Source: Echinococcus granulosus (lineage: Eukaryota; Platyhelminthes; Cestoda; Cyclophyllidea; Taeniidae). Taken from it: a stretch of 64,000 nt of DNA. The DNA lies in assembly GCF_000524195.1 (NCBI RefSeq), contig NW_020170397.1, forward strand, positions 251,369 through 315,368, written 5' to 3'. Of the stretch, positions 25,448 through 37,261 are shown one piece after another; position 1 is the first letter of the stretch, and each line of letters starts with the position of its first letter. Made by a program: the position numbers and the translations under genes. The notes under the pieces are model-generated. The model saw only the letters and a list, made by a program, of their open reading frames with translations, was not told the DNA's origin and searched no databases.

Positions 25448-25719
25448 CTGGAAATAAAATAGGATAAATGTCACCAAGTAAAACTTTAGTCTACGTTAAA
25501 AGGCAAATCGTAGCCCCTAACTAAAAATTGGCCAAGATTTTCATCCCTTTAGCGCCTTTTCTTGTGCAAAATGTAGCGCCACTTTTCAAGGCAGTCCCCC
25601 ATTTTAATAGGCAGACAAATGCGTGCTAATGTTTAAACATTGTTACATCAGTCTGATGTCTACCGGTGGAAAAACAAATCAATTTTTGGTGGATAAAACT
25701 TTGAACCCTCATGTAAAAA

Positions 25720-26033
25720 TAACCATCTAGAAGTAACAATTGCCAAAGCATCATAAAAGACACCCTTCGAATGTTTATAAAACAATTTTACAATCATAGA
25801 AAATGTATTTGTGCCGAGCCCTTCTAATACAAGTAGGTGCATATTCCTGCACAACGTGGACACGGGTCGTGCTCCCAAAGTTGCTCGTGCTGCAATCGGA
25901 CCCGTGCGCCTTGGCAAGTATAGACACTTGGCAGGCGGCAACGAAGTCAGGCAGTGCTTGAGGGCTTTTATCACATTTGTCTCAGACAAGTTATTGTACA
26001 AGCTGGAATCACCCTGAGAAGTACATTTTTGCG
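25720..26033 (-). CDS. Possible upstream exon of the haspin-like gene
   Basis: An open minus-strand stretch follows a splice-acceptor-like TACTTCTCAG and contains MHLLVLEGLGTNTF, which loosely resembles the haspin segment that precedes the catalytic loop (LFIVLEFEFGG.DLE). A donor-like G|GTGTCT near its 3' end would join in phase to the 32-base exon at 25416-25447. Another open piece with a good donor (CDQ|GTAAGT) lies further upstream at about 26175-26285. The similarity is weak, so either could be noncoding or belong elsewhere; the 3' boundary is approximate. Confidence 0.25.
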
Positions 26034-26699
26034 TTAACAACCGAATGCCTCGCAAAGTGCGCCGTCACCCAGCTTCTCAAAGTTTCTTGAATGACTGGGG
26101 ATGAGAGAGAATACTTTTGAGATTTTGCTATCCCTTTAGTTCATTTTCCTAATGGCAACTAAACTGCAACTTACTTGATCGCAGAAATATCTTAAAACTT
26201 CATTTTCATCCATGGTCCGCATCTCTGTAGATCTGGAGCAGTCCACAACAGTTAAACTCAGCACACTTGCAGGATCAGGTAAAGTGATCTGAATTTTGTG
26301 AAATAATACTTAAAGTTAATGCAAAAATAACGTAAAACTAAAGGGATTTCTGAGAATTAGTCATGCGTATACAGCTCTCCCGATGGCCGCAAGAAGGCAA
26401 GTTCCTTATTCTGCGCTGGTCAAGGTTAAGTCTCGCATGATGATGGTGTTAAACAATTTTGCTGTGTTCTACACAATTGTAAATCAACTTAGTTTAATTC
26501 TAATTTAGCTTTAGGTTGTTTTTAACACTTTTGAAGTTCGGATTTTTGCAACTAAACTAAATTCCGACTGTACTAAATCGCCGAACTACACGGTTTTCCA
26601 TATTCTACGCATGTTTAATTTTTATCTATATATGGTTTTGGTTTTGGCTAAGATTTTTTCATAGGGTAAATCTGCTAGGGAAAAATATCTTACGTTGTT

Positions 26700-26880
26700 G
26701 AAATGTAGGATTATCCAAACTATTAATTTAGCGTCCCGAGTTTTCCCTGAAGACGAATGAAGATACAATACTCGGGCAGAATATATATTCAGCGCAGAGA
26801 AGGTGTTTGGGCTTTTGGAATGGCCTAAAGACCAGCCCACTCGGCGTGGTACAAGAAGGCATATTGAAAAGTTAAAAAGT
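26700..26880. repeat. Dispersed repeat, copy 1
   Basis: This segment aligns with 29190-29345 in the same orientation. The clearest block is CCTGAAGAC(G/A)AA.GAAGAT..AATACT, followed by a shared G/C-rich end. It is the only obvious homology in the gene-poor 26-36 kb region. The class of the element is unknown. Confidence 0.5.
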
Positions 26881-29189
26881 GGCACCTCACTAATACCGAG
26901 GGATAAACCACCATCATATTACATTAATGCTTTGTGGGTAAATAGCCTTTGTCTCCCACTTGCTCTAATCGGCTCGTTAACTGCTTAAGTGTGGCATTTG
27001 GGCAAATCTCTGCTGCAATTTTGTTAATTATTTCCTTCCTGCAGTTCTTATGTTATAAGGAAAATCGGTAAATTCCTCTTATTTCTGTTGTCACCTTTAT
27101 CTTTGTTAAGGCTTTTTTGCACAGCGCTATTACCAAAAGTTATTTGTAGCAGTATCGTAGCATTCGATTACCTTATTTAACTTTGCTGCTTGGCCATCTA
27201 GTCTTTTTACTAGATTTTCACTTATTGTGTATTCCAGTGACGTGTACGTTTTTTAATGACTTTGACGACTTTAGAAAGGGCCTCAAAGTGCTTCGGATGT
27301 ATAGCTCTCGACCTCTGGATAACTCACGTATTTAAATATAAATTCCCATTTTTTGCATTCATTTTTAACTATTCTTTGTTAAACGTCCGTCATTAACAGT
27401 GCTATAAATTTGACTATAGAATTCCGGTAGACCTACTTTTACCAACGCCCTAATTGATTCCGTTGATTCAGCTACTTTATTTATTTTCCGAATTTTGCAA
27501 ATCCTTTCCCTCCGACTTTGCTAATTTCGACGGTTAAATATTATTTCAGTTTTCATTAATCTACTATAAAATACCAAGTAGCATGATTAAACCTCCTTAT
27601 GAGTACTATATTAAATGCGCAGTACAAATTACAGCATACTAGACTGCCCAAGTTATCACTTTTGATGGTTAAAACCGTACCGCTCTATGGCCACAGAAAT
27701 CATTTCTTTGTCTCCACTTTTCACAGGATCTAGTAGATTATTCCTCCCTCAATTTACAGCTCCTCAAGATGGCTAATTTCTCTAGTTAAAACACTTAAAA
27801 GTGAATTTTACCACAATCAGCCAAATCACACAAACTGTTTCTCCAAAATACCAATAAAGTTATTTTCTTCTGGCCTTGGGGTTACTTCAAAAGTCGTGGC
27901 TGTTTGAAGTCCGCTACGGCTCCTCCCCACACGGTTACATCACCACCACGCCTGCACACCGCGGCACGTGCGCGCTTGGACACTTGGCTGGCCAATCAGA
28001 CAACGCACTCGGCCATCGATTGCACGCACATCAGAAGCCAAATATGGTCTATGTTGTGCGGGCAGCGTCTGTGGGAGAGAACGTGGAATTGCAGGCGGTT
28101 GACCGAATGAAAATAGGATTGCAGACGATGACTGGATGAATGGATGTGTATGTGTGCATGCGGAAGTGCCTTGGTGCTAATTTTTGTAGCCTTATAATAC
28201 CAAAAAACCACTTAGTCCCCAAAATCTCCTTTAAAGGGAAATCTTCATATTATTTGAGCACACAAATAATTGGTAAATGTAAAGGGTTTCTTCTGACCTT
28301 GACAAAAAATTAGCCACACTGGCCAAGTCATCAAGCCCTCCATGCGGAAGCCTGACTGAATGGGCGCTTGAAAGACGCGCCTATGTTTTAGGGGGGTATC
28401 GATCGCTTTGAAGAAAATCGATGACTGCTGCTCAGCTGAGGGGAGCATTGGAAAATCGATTTTTTGGAAAAAAACAATATTATGAACGTCTTTTGGCAGC
28501 AGAAAATTTTGGCAATGCATTCACAAGTAATTTTTTTGTGAATCCTCTGACAATATTTAAGTAAGATGATTTGGCCAATTTCAAATATGTCAGTTGTCAA
28601 GTTGTTTTAACCGTGCAACTTGACAAATTTCAGTCGATGTTGATTAAGTGACATGGCCTTATAATAAAGGCTAAAAATGGATTGTTGCCATGTCATGTCA
28701 CAGTGGTAGAACAGAGAGCGGTAATTACGAGTTAGTCATTTTTAATTGGAGTGAGTCAGCGCTGCGGCTCTCGTCTAGTTTTAGAATGCTACCGTGAGGT
28801 GTTGCTGCCCTCTCTCGCCTCTTCCGTTCCGATCACACATAACTAATTTAATGCAAGAAGGCGTGTAAGTGCGAAAGGTGCCTTTTTCATTTGGCAGTTA
28901 GCCTCAAAATTAATCGGCCCCCACGTATATCAACTCATCAACCAATCGTAGCATGGGCATGTTGCCTTGCCTTCAGCATTCCATCTACTGGACAAGTGGG
29001 TATTCTAGTTGAAAACTCCAATTCGCATTAGAAGTCAAGGACAAATTATATTTTCCACGAATTGCAAATATAAACATCAATTCTAAGAAGTCATTTGCCA
29101 GATTGTTAGCGTTCGTTTCTTTTTCCGAACTGTAGATCGTCCCTGGGCAAAAGAAATGATTTTTGAATTCATTCTCAATACTAAATATT
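26881..29189. other. Gene-free AT-rich stretch
   Basis: No frame with family resemblance. A GC-rich island at 27900-28130 carries two overlapping ORFs, both without recognisable content. A short TTTTTAATTGG..GAGT.GAGTCAG block near 28738 recurs near 31908. Confidence 0.35.
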
Positions 29190-29345
29190 TGGTATTTATG
29201 GCAACGCTTCTCGAGTCTTTCCTGAAGACAAAAGAAGATGTAATACTAGGCCAGAAAGTGCATTGCCGGTGTAGAGGGCCGCCCGGCGACCTTGCTGCCC
29301 AGTGGAAGCACAAAGGCAGAAGACCAAGTGCCCGCGAAACCAAAA
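29190..29345. repeat. Dispersed repeat, copy 2
   Basis: This is the second copy of the element at 26700-26880. It contains an open frame (29156-29356, plus) ending in a basic, Arg-Pro-rich stretch. The homologous frame in copy 1 is not conserved, so I do not call a gene. Confidence 0.5.
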
Positions 29346-30254
29346 CGAAGGATTAAACAAACAATCGAAGCATTAAAATAATAAAATGAGCTAAAATTTC
29401 CGATTATTTCTAGACTGAAGGCAGAAAATACCACGGCTTTAAGTCACCAATCCGGTAACTAATATGGATGGTTTCAGTAGTACTTCAGAGATCACAGGCT
29501 TCATTGCGGAATACTTAATTAATGAAAGCATTGGTCATTTACTTCTTCCTGATCATCGATAATTCGTTTTAGTTTTAACTGCTGCTCTTAAAGTTGTTGG
29601 ACGGATTCCCTGGGACACCATTTCAGTAGTATGTGACGTCGTAGAGATACGTCCCAGATCCTTGAGCCTACACACAACTGCAGCACTGTACATTGACTTT
29701 TACTTGCAGAATCTGCCTTGTTATTATGCATTACTGCCTCCCAGGAGTTACAAAGTGCAACTACTTACCACCCATCAAAAACCACAACCATCATTTCGCC
29801 TGACTTGGGACCCAATTGAGGAATCAGTGGGTGGTTCGGTGGGATTCCTCGCTCCGGGGTTGAACTGACACGCACACATCGGCGTGCAGTCCAGTGGCAG
29901 CGCGTGGTGTAAACGTGACCGCTGGTTCGGGCAGGGTCTCCCTCGCCCTTGCAGCAACACGTAAGCTTCAACTTGGTTGCCCATGCTGATTGGCTGACGT
30001 CTGGGCGTGTTGGTCTATATTTAACCCATTAGCCGTCTAACCTAGGTGTTATCACTTTATGGGGATAGGGTGCATTCAAGGCATGTTTTCACGATAAATG
30101 GAGGAAAAGGTGGCTGGTAATGAAAAAAGACTTTAGGCTGGCAAGTCGATGCCACCTTTATTCAGAATTAAAGACTAAAAGAAATGGTCTTTGTCATGCC
30201 CATTTCCAATTGGTTAAAAATAGTAGTAGCCACCACTTTGAATATTGCGGCAAG

Positions 30255-30785
30255 CTAAATGATATCTTTATTATAAATTGAGTAAGTTGTGCAAAAATGA
30301 TAAAAAAATTTAACAGAGGAGAGCTTTTTGTACTTACATTTAACCAAACCGAATATGACAACACAAAACTGCTTGCAGGAGCACAGAGTAGGCAAGCCTT
30401 CAAAGTCGAATTCGAGACTTTGGGAACAGTTTCCGCCATGATAATAAAGGAGATTGTTAGAGCCCATAAATGGACTAGCCTCTTCGAGGTTAACATCACT
30501 TTGGAAGGCTCTTTTGGCCGAGGTGGACTGGTATCCAACCGACAGTGTACTAGGAGTTTTAGCCATTTGAATGGGGTTTGCTTGCGCCCCCCCTAATGCA
30601 GCGTGGCAATTTGTCCACAAAGGCGAAAAAAAATTATAACTATGAAGGAATCGTTTATCATCAGCACATAGAATTGGTGGAAGGCTAACAGGATGTTCGA
30701 CCAAAGTTGGTGAGGGCATAAAGCTTGGAGATTGAAGAGCTCGTATGCGTAGTAGGATGGACTTTTGACACTTCAAAGACTGCAC
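30255..30785 (-). other. Long unrecognised ORF in gene-poor DNA
   Basis: A 176-codon minus-strand frame, long for this AT-rich region. A plus-strand frame of 99 codons (30297-30596) overlaps it. The N-terminal half is mixed and protein-like (LCADDKRFLHSYNFFSPLW), the C-terminal end is rich in Tyr/Phe/Ile as expected from AT-rich noncoding DNA. No family is recognised and no splice or promoter context supports it. Confidence 0.2.
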
Positions 30786-33700
30786 GCTTCAGTTAGTAGA
30801 GTATGGTGCTCCAGATTGCATTAGCTAGCAACGACTTCACAAAAACTTTAATTATTTTGATGAAAAACACACAAAAAATCTTTTAAAGTTCGAATTAATA
30901 TTATTTACAAGACGAAGAAGACGAAGGTAAAAGCGTTTGGCTTTCTTCCAACTTCCTTATCAGTGCCTAACTTGGAGGCTTGGCTCGAGTGATAAGTGGA
31001 TCTTTCGGATCGGATATAAGATACGCTTGTTTGTTTAATATACGATCGAGCATAAGGTAATAAATTAGGTAGTCAAGCAATCAACTCAGTTTATTGTCAT
31101 CTGTAAGCACAAGTGAATGAGACTGATTTACCTACAAGCTACCATCACAACTTCCTCTTCTCAGGTGACTGAATAAATCAGTCTCAGCGGGAACATTTAG
31201 CAAAAAGAACACTTTGGATTCTTGCAAAACTCGTATCCTCCCGTTATTTTAAAGATGCTACAAACCCCATTAAGATACCAACTTTCTCACTACTGTTCAA
31301 AAGATTTACCCTTACATTAATATGCTGCATCTAAAATAGAATATGCCAGAAATAAGCCCATTTACAGTAGCTGGAATCGTTCATCGTAGACCCACTTAGT
31401 TAAGTGTTCTTTGACCTGTGCACACCTCCCGATTCCTTTTTCATTATCCCATAAAAGGAGGCCAATCAAATTTTTATCACTCTGTCCAGGAAGCCAGTGC
31501 ATACTTTCCACAAATAACCCCCACATTTACCCAAACCTATCAATGTATAATTTTTTTCAACAATTGCTACAAGGCCTGCTTGTATGCCAAATTAATTATT
31601 TCGCTTGCATGAACTGTATAATTTTCCAATTTCATTGTGGTATTTACTCTTAAATTATGTAAAAACCAAGAGACATTTCGGCTATCAATTTTTACTTCCT
31701 GTGAGAGAAAAATAAACTGCAAACTACTTTACTCTTCTGATTTACATAAATAAGCCTTGATATGGGTTGCTATAGTGCTTCGCTTTGCTAATATCTCATT
31801 GGCTTAAATTTGGTCGAGCATTAAGAGGAACTTGAGCAGCCGGTAGCCAATAGAATGAGAGGCCTGCGGCCAGCTCGCACTGCAATTGGCCCAAAGCCAA
31901 ACTCATTTTTAATTGGCTTAATAGAGTTGAGTCAGAGCACGCCAATGATTAATGACATCTTTAGATAAGATTTGGTTTCCAACATCCTTTGAAGATTATT
32001 GGCATTTTAGTGGGAAGAAATAAACCATAGATACATTCCTTACTAAACGTGCAATTATTCACATTTTTTGCGAACTATTATGGGAAGGAGGAATGTCCAT
32101 TCCGCATATCTATCGCTAGTTGTTAGAACACTGGACTAAAAGGCAGGGCGATTTAGTAAAAGTCAGGGCTTTGCGCCCATTTCTCCTTACCACTTGGTTC
32201 TTACTCTGGTGCTGCCCTGCTATTTATCTACCTGGGTGGATGAGGTATCTGGTGCTCTCTTCATTAGCTCCTCCATACAGGCACCGTAGACAGTTCGATA
32301 AAGAACTTTTCCACATGGTTCACGGCTAGTGTCGCTTTGGATGTTGATAGCATTCCTGTAGAAAACGGGATTAAGGTAGTTGCCGAAAATAGTAGTCTCA
32401 AATTCTCCAATTTCCAGCAATATGCCCTTTACCGCTACGTCGGGATATGGCGTTCTGTTATAGAAATCATAACAGTTGTTTTTTAGGACCAGATCTATTT
32501 GCCACTGTCAGCATTGTAGTGATGTCTTTTTTGAAGTCGAAAGGATTCGTGGTTCTCGGATAAAATATGTATCGCCGAGATAAGAAGGGCTGTGAGGATA
32601 CAGGGATGCCCCCGAGGTCACGACGCAGAGCAGGATTACAGTGGCGGAGCCTTAAGTGCCAGCGTAACCACAACGCTGTGTTAAGTAAGTCATTAAATTC
32701 TTTTAACCTTTCCCAATTGTGCAAATAAACTTTCTTGTTACCCCCTTTTCAGTCGTGATGCTACTGAATTGCTTTTTCAGCGACTACACTAAGTAATATT
32801 AAAATTTACACCCCATTTAGCTGTAAACTGCTACCTAATTCGGTAGTGGTCATGCAAACTAACAGTAGTCATCACGTAAGTGAAAAGAGGCAAGAAATTT
32901 CCTCCAAATTCTACTAAATTTATTAGCTAGTCTACACCCCGATAACGGGTAACGTTATGGAATATTTCAAGGTTTCCTTCTTGACATCAGCTGAACATGG
33001 AGCTTAAATCAAGGGGGTTTGCAATTTGCCGACTAAACATGTTGATAATGTTAGTATTTCCTTTAATAAATTTTTTTTCTTTCACTGCCAATCTCTACTA
33101 CTTTTAATGCGGCCAAGGGTAGTAACCATTTCCGACATAGGTGTCTGTGCGTCAGTTTTTCGTTGCTTCTTCTTGGCAAAAGGCATAAGAACAACAGCAA
33201 AAACCAACGATTGAGGTAGTTTACAAGTGACAGGACCTATGCATTTCCGCCTGTGTAGCTGTGAAGGCCTACAAGACTCATAAATGACCAAAAGGGATAT
33301 AGAAGAAGAGGGAAGTGCATACTTGTAATGTTTAGGCAGTCTGTATTTAGTTCGGTAAGGACGTTCAAAATTGCAAAAGATGCCGGTGACCTTATTAGTA
33401 TCATTGTAAACATGTCTGTTGGTGTCTTTCTCAAAGACACCTCAAAAAGTTGTCAAGTATTCACAGTTGTCACCTCCTGGACGTATGCAAGTTGCGGAGT
33501 CTGGTTGAAGCTGGAAGTTTTGCCTGAACAACTCTCTCTCGACGCAGAATTTGACAACTGCTTCCAGTGTTTAAAAGTTAACTGCTTCACTATTTTAGCT
33601 ATGAGTTTTACGTAAATGAAGATCGGATTTTCTTGCTTAACCCACGTGTCACAAATATGTGACATGTGCTTTTTCACAGAGGCTCCTCCACTCGCGTGCC

Positions 33701-36700
33701 AAACAGACTGGATGGGATTAAATCAATGAAAAAGATGTAGGATATGCTTAGTCAGAGGAAATTAGGCACATTTTTTCATTATCTTAGTTTCTAGTGCCTG
33801 TTTCCCTCGGACACTCTCTGCAATTAAAAAGTATTTTTTTAGTTCTCTCTTAATTCTGTTCTGATGATAAGACACGTTTTGAAGCATCAAAATTCAATTG
33901 TCCATGATGGCCTCTGGGTTTTGGAACAATCTACACCCTGTCATAACTTCCGATCATCTTTACCAGGGTCAAGTCGGCACTAAACCTCGCCATTATGGTA
34001 ACCGTTTCCAAGCCTTAGGTGGCGAGAGTCACTTAGAGGGAGCCTTAAAAGTGGTCTAGCAAACTCCTGCACCCTCTTTCATAGTCTTTTAATTTAAGCT
34101 TCTTAACTTCTTGGCATTCCGGCCTCATAATCTCCCGATTGCGCAGTAGCTCATTTATATGGGGCCTTATTCAAGTCCTTTTGGATATGTAGGCATGCCG
34201 AGAAATGGGCTTCGCACCGTCCGTAGCTAGAACAATGCGGATGTGACATGGCCAAAATAGGAAACAGTGCCTATTCAATGCCTGGGACTTGCTTATCCCC
34301 GAGACAAACACGATTGGCACACGAAATGCGCTGGGTGGAGAACGTGGTGCGGTCCAAGTGATTAACAATGGGTTGCCGACAGTGGTACGCGGAATGCGTA
34401 GCTAATTGTAGAAACAGGGAACGGCGCTGTAGAATTACTGATAAAACTAAATAAATTCCATTTTTAAATTGGTCCAAAATGTCAAAAATTTAATCTCGGT
34501 AAGAGGTGATACGTGCGACGCCGTCACAATGACCCCGTGACCTTGCTCTGGCAAGGCCGCAGCACCCTTCGGAAGGCGCTGGATGGGTAAAGTGGAGTTG
34601 CTGATGATGGGATCTTGCTATTCATTCCAAATTCATCTCTTAGTGTTCAAAATTAGCCTGTCCTTTTAAAGAAGACCTTAGTGGATTGCTCTACTCCACT
34701 TCGACTGCTTCAACAGTTACTCAAAAGGCTCTTCATGAATCGGTGACCCGCCCGTATTTAATCGGTCCATCACATCATTTACCCACCCATTGCTCGCCAT
34801 CATCACGAATCTGTCAACCCGCGTAATCATTCATTTTCGTCCCTTTCATTTGCTCAACCATTCATTCACACAACCGTCACCCTCTATGATCTCTCCAACT
34901 AGCCTTTTACCCTAAATTCATTCTCTACTTCTATTATCAACTTATTTACTGCAATTTTCTCCCTTCTCGGACGGCTAGTAGAAGGTGATTTGGAAGTTGA
35001 GCTACTGACCAAATCTAAGCGCCCATCACTGCGATACCATGGCAGTTTGATTAATCGGTTTAGGAGATCGTAAATGCGTTGGGGACGCGAAAAAGATGCC
35101 TTGTAAAATTGGCTTGGGGTCGAGAACCCAATTAGGTCAACTTAAGGTTTCTCTTTGCTTGCCAGGTAATTAGGTCAGGTGTAACCATCACCTCTACCCC
35201 CAAAATCTCAAAACAACATTTTTGGACCTCTCCACCTGACTAGCTGTTAGATTTTCCCACATCTATGGGGTACTCTAATGGGAATGGCACTGCCACTATG
35301 CAATCATAAACCACAAACGCAGTACGCGTCTAAAAATTACTTTAAATGTGATTCCTCCCAGCGTCACACATATGTGACACGTGTAGTGGTTCCACCGAAA
35401 GCATATCTTCCATGAGTTTTGGCAATTGGCTTACCTTGGTGACTAGTAGCGCAGTTCCATTATTTTTAGAACAATGGATACTAAGGTCCTTTAATCATGT
35501 AGTGTTAAATACCCGATCCCACTCCAGCTGGCTGCAGTTAGATTAACCCGTGAAACGGCTTTCAAAAAAAGGAAAAGATTGCTTCCAATTAAGGGGACGG
35601 CATTTCAAGCTGGCTGCGATAAAATTAATTATGTTTAAGAGTGCTTTAGAACGCCTGAGTTTTTTTTCCAAAACTTTTTCGCTGTATTTCGTGTCATAAC
35701 TCTTTCCCTCCGCCACAGGGACCATGGCGACTTCGAAGATGACGTCATTCGTTGGGGTCAAATTGCAGAAGTTGGACCCGGAAAGGAGTGTTCTAAGTGC
35801 CGCTTTTTTGAAATGAATTCTTTCGATTCATCAATTTTTGACCGAAAGGGTAAATGATGGCACTTTATTTGGAATGCGAGAAAGCGGAGAAAGCTTTGCA
35901 AAAGTCGGAGATTTTTGGCAGAAAAATCACCGACGGTTGAATTATACTGATGGATAAAGCAGTGGTTCTAGGGGAGTCTGGCATTTGACAAAATCAACTT
36001 TATCCATGTATAAGTCATTTAAGAATAATACATGAGGAATTTCACACATTTCAGTGCTTTTAACCGGCTTCCTCCCAGCCCCAAATTTCTCACCTGACCC
36101 ACTTCTGACGATGTTTTCATCTGCTTCTTAAAAAACATCAGATGAACAGCAGTTCAAGTGATTAAAGTACATTTGGTCATCGGTGGTCCAGTGCCCCCCG
36201 AGAACCCGGTAATGGAGCCTCGCCTTTGCGTCCACTGGCGGATGATGTGGGCCAGATTTGGGACGCCTTTAAAACAACTATTCCGACTTCCTGGCTATGC
36301 CAAAGACTCATTTTGCATCTTGGGTGTGTCTTTCCCTTCCTTCTTCCCCATTTTATGGGAACAAGATTCTAGAGGCTCATTTTAGGGTCATTTTAATAAG
36401 CATAAATCCCGCCTTTACATTCTAACTGGTACTCTAGTTTAAATATAATCTTTTACTTTTAATTTCATAATCTCACGAAGATGACATAATTTGATTTCTC
36501 TTTCCTCCTAGTAATTTGAGTTAATTTTTAAAATGCAAAAAAGGTTCCCCAACACTTGATGAAATTTTACTGTCACGGATCTACATTTTTTTTCTTCTTT
36601 CCTTTAGTAAGTCTTTTTTGCATAAGTTTGAATGTTGCGGGTTGTCACCGCGCATTCGAAGAGTCAATGCTACCAGCTGATTATCGATTTTTGCCCTCTT

Positions 36701-36740
36701 GGTCGCTGCAAAAGTGATTATGTGATGTGATTTTTAAAAG
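30786..36740. other. About 6 kb without a supported gene
   Basis: AT-rich sequence with small GC-richer islands at about 32100-32300, 34170-34600, 35690-35810 and 36180-36290. Notable pieces are a perfect palindrome-like GTCACA/TGTGAC motif at 33648-33663 and 35363-35378, two adjacent strong hairpins at 34541-34581, and a degenerate CATT/CATC-rich stretch at 34740-34880. A 30-codon ORF starting at 35724 sits in one GC island. No protein family was recognised. Confidence 0.4.
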
Positions 36741-36878
36741 CTCGCCTACAAGCGTGTGTGCGGAGGTGCGCACGTGCGGGCCAACCATCGACCGTTGGGG
36801 GTTTGCGCGCACACTGCCACCGCATTGATTCGCCTCGTCAGTCCTGCACACACGTTCGCACCGCAGGCACACAGCGAA

Positions 36879-36883
36879 CCAAT
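36879..36883 (+). promoter_or_regulatory. CCAAT box of the myosin promoter
   Basis: CCAAT lies 69 bases upstream of the TATA box in a locally GC-rich stretch (36750-36990). Confidence 0.55.
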
Positions 36884-36951
36884 GGGAGACCGTGGACATT
36901 GCAGTATTGTTGGTCAGGCGGGTTCATTGCCACGGGCCGCCTATGCAGAGG

Positions 36952-36958
36952 TATAAAA
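36952..36958 (+). promoter_or_regulatory. TATA box of the myosin heavy chain gene
   Basis: TATAAAA, in the context GAGGTATAAAACC, lies 310 bases before the myosin start codon. Transcription would start near 36985. A 5' untranslated exon would follow, spliced to the exon that begins at 37181 after a clear polypyrimidine-TTTTAG acceptor. Confidence 0.75.
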
Positions 36959-37261
36959 CCCTGCTCCCATCCTCCCGATGTGTAGACGCGCGGTTGGCAA
37001 GCCTCGGATACTACTGCCACCAAACTTCCTCGACTGCTCACTCTTATTCGTGCTCTCGGTTCCCTCGATTCGACTCTTCTTTTGCACTGTGCGTGCTCCA
37101 TTCCTTTCTTGGATCTATTTTATGACAAGCAATTTCCTCTTCACTTCAACCTGATACCTTTTGTTGGGTCTTTCTTTTAGAATTCTTCTCGATTGAAGAC
37201 TGCCGAAAAAGAAGACACTGCTACCGCTGATTAAAAATCAAAAGAACCAACACCAACAGCA

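Noticed and set aside
34600..34640. CTGATGA segment as a hammerhead ribozyme core
   Set aside because: No GAAA box or closing stems follow at the required spacing.
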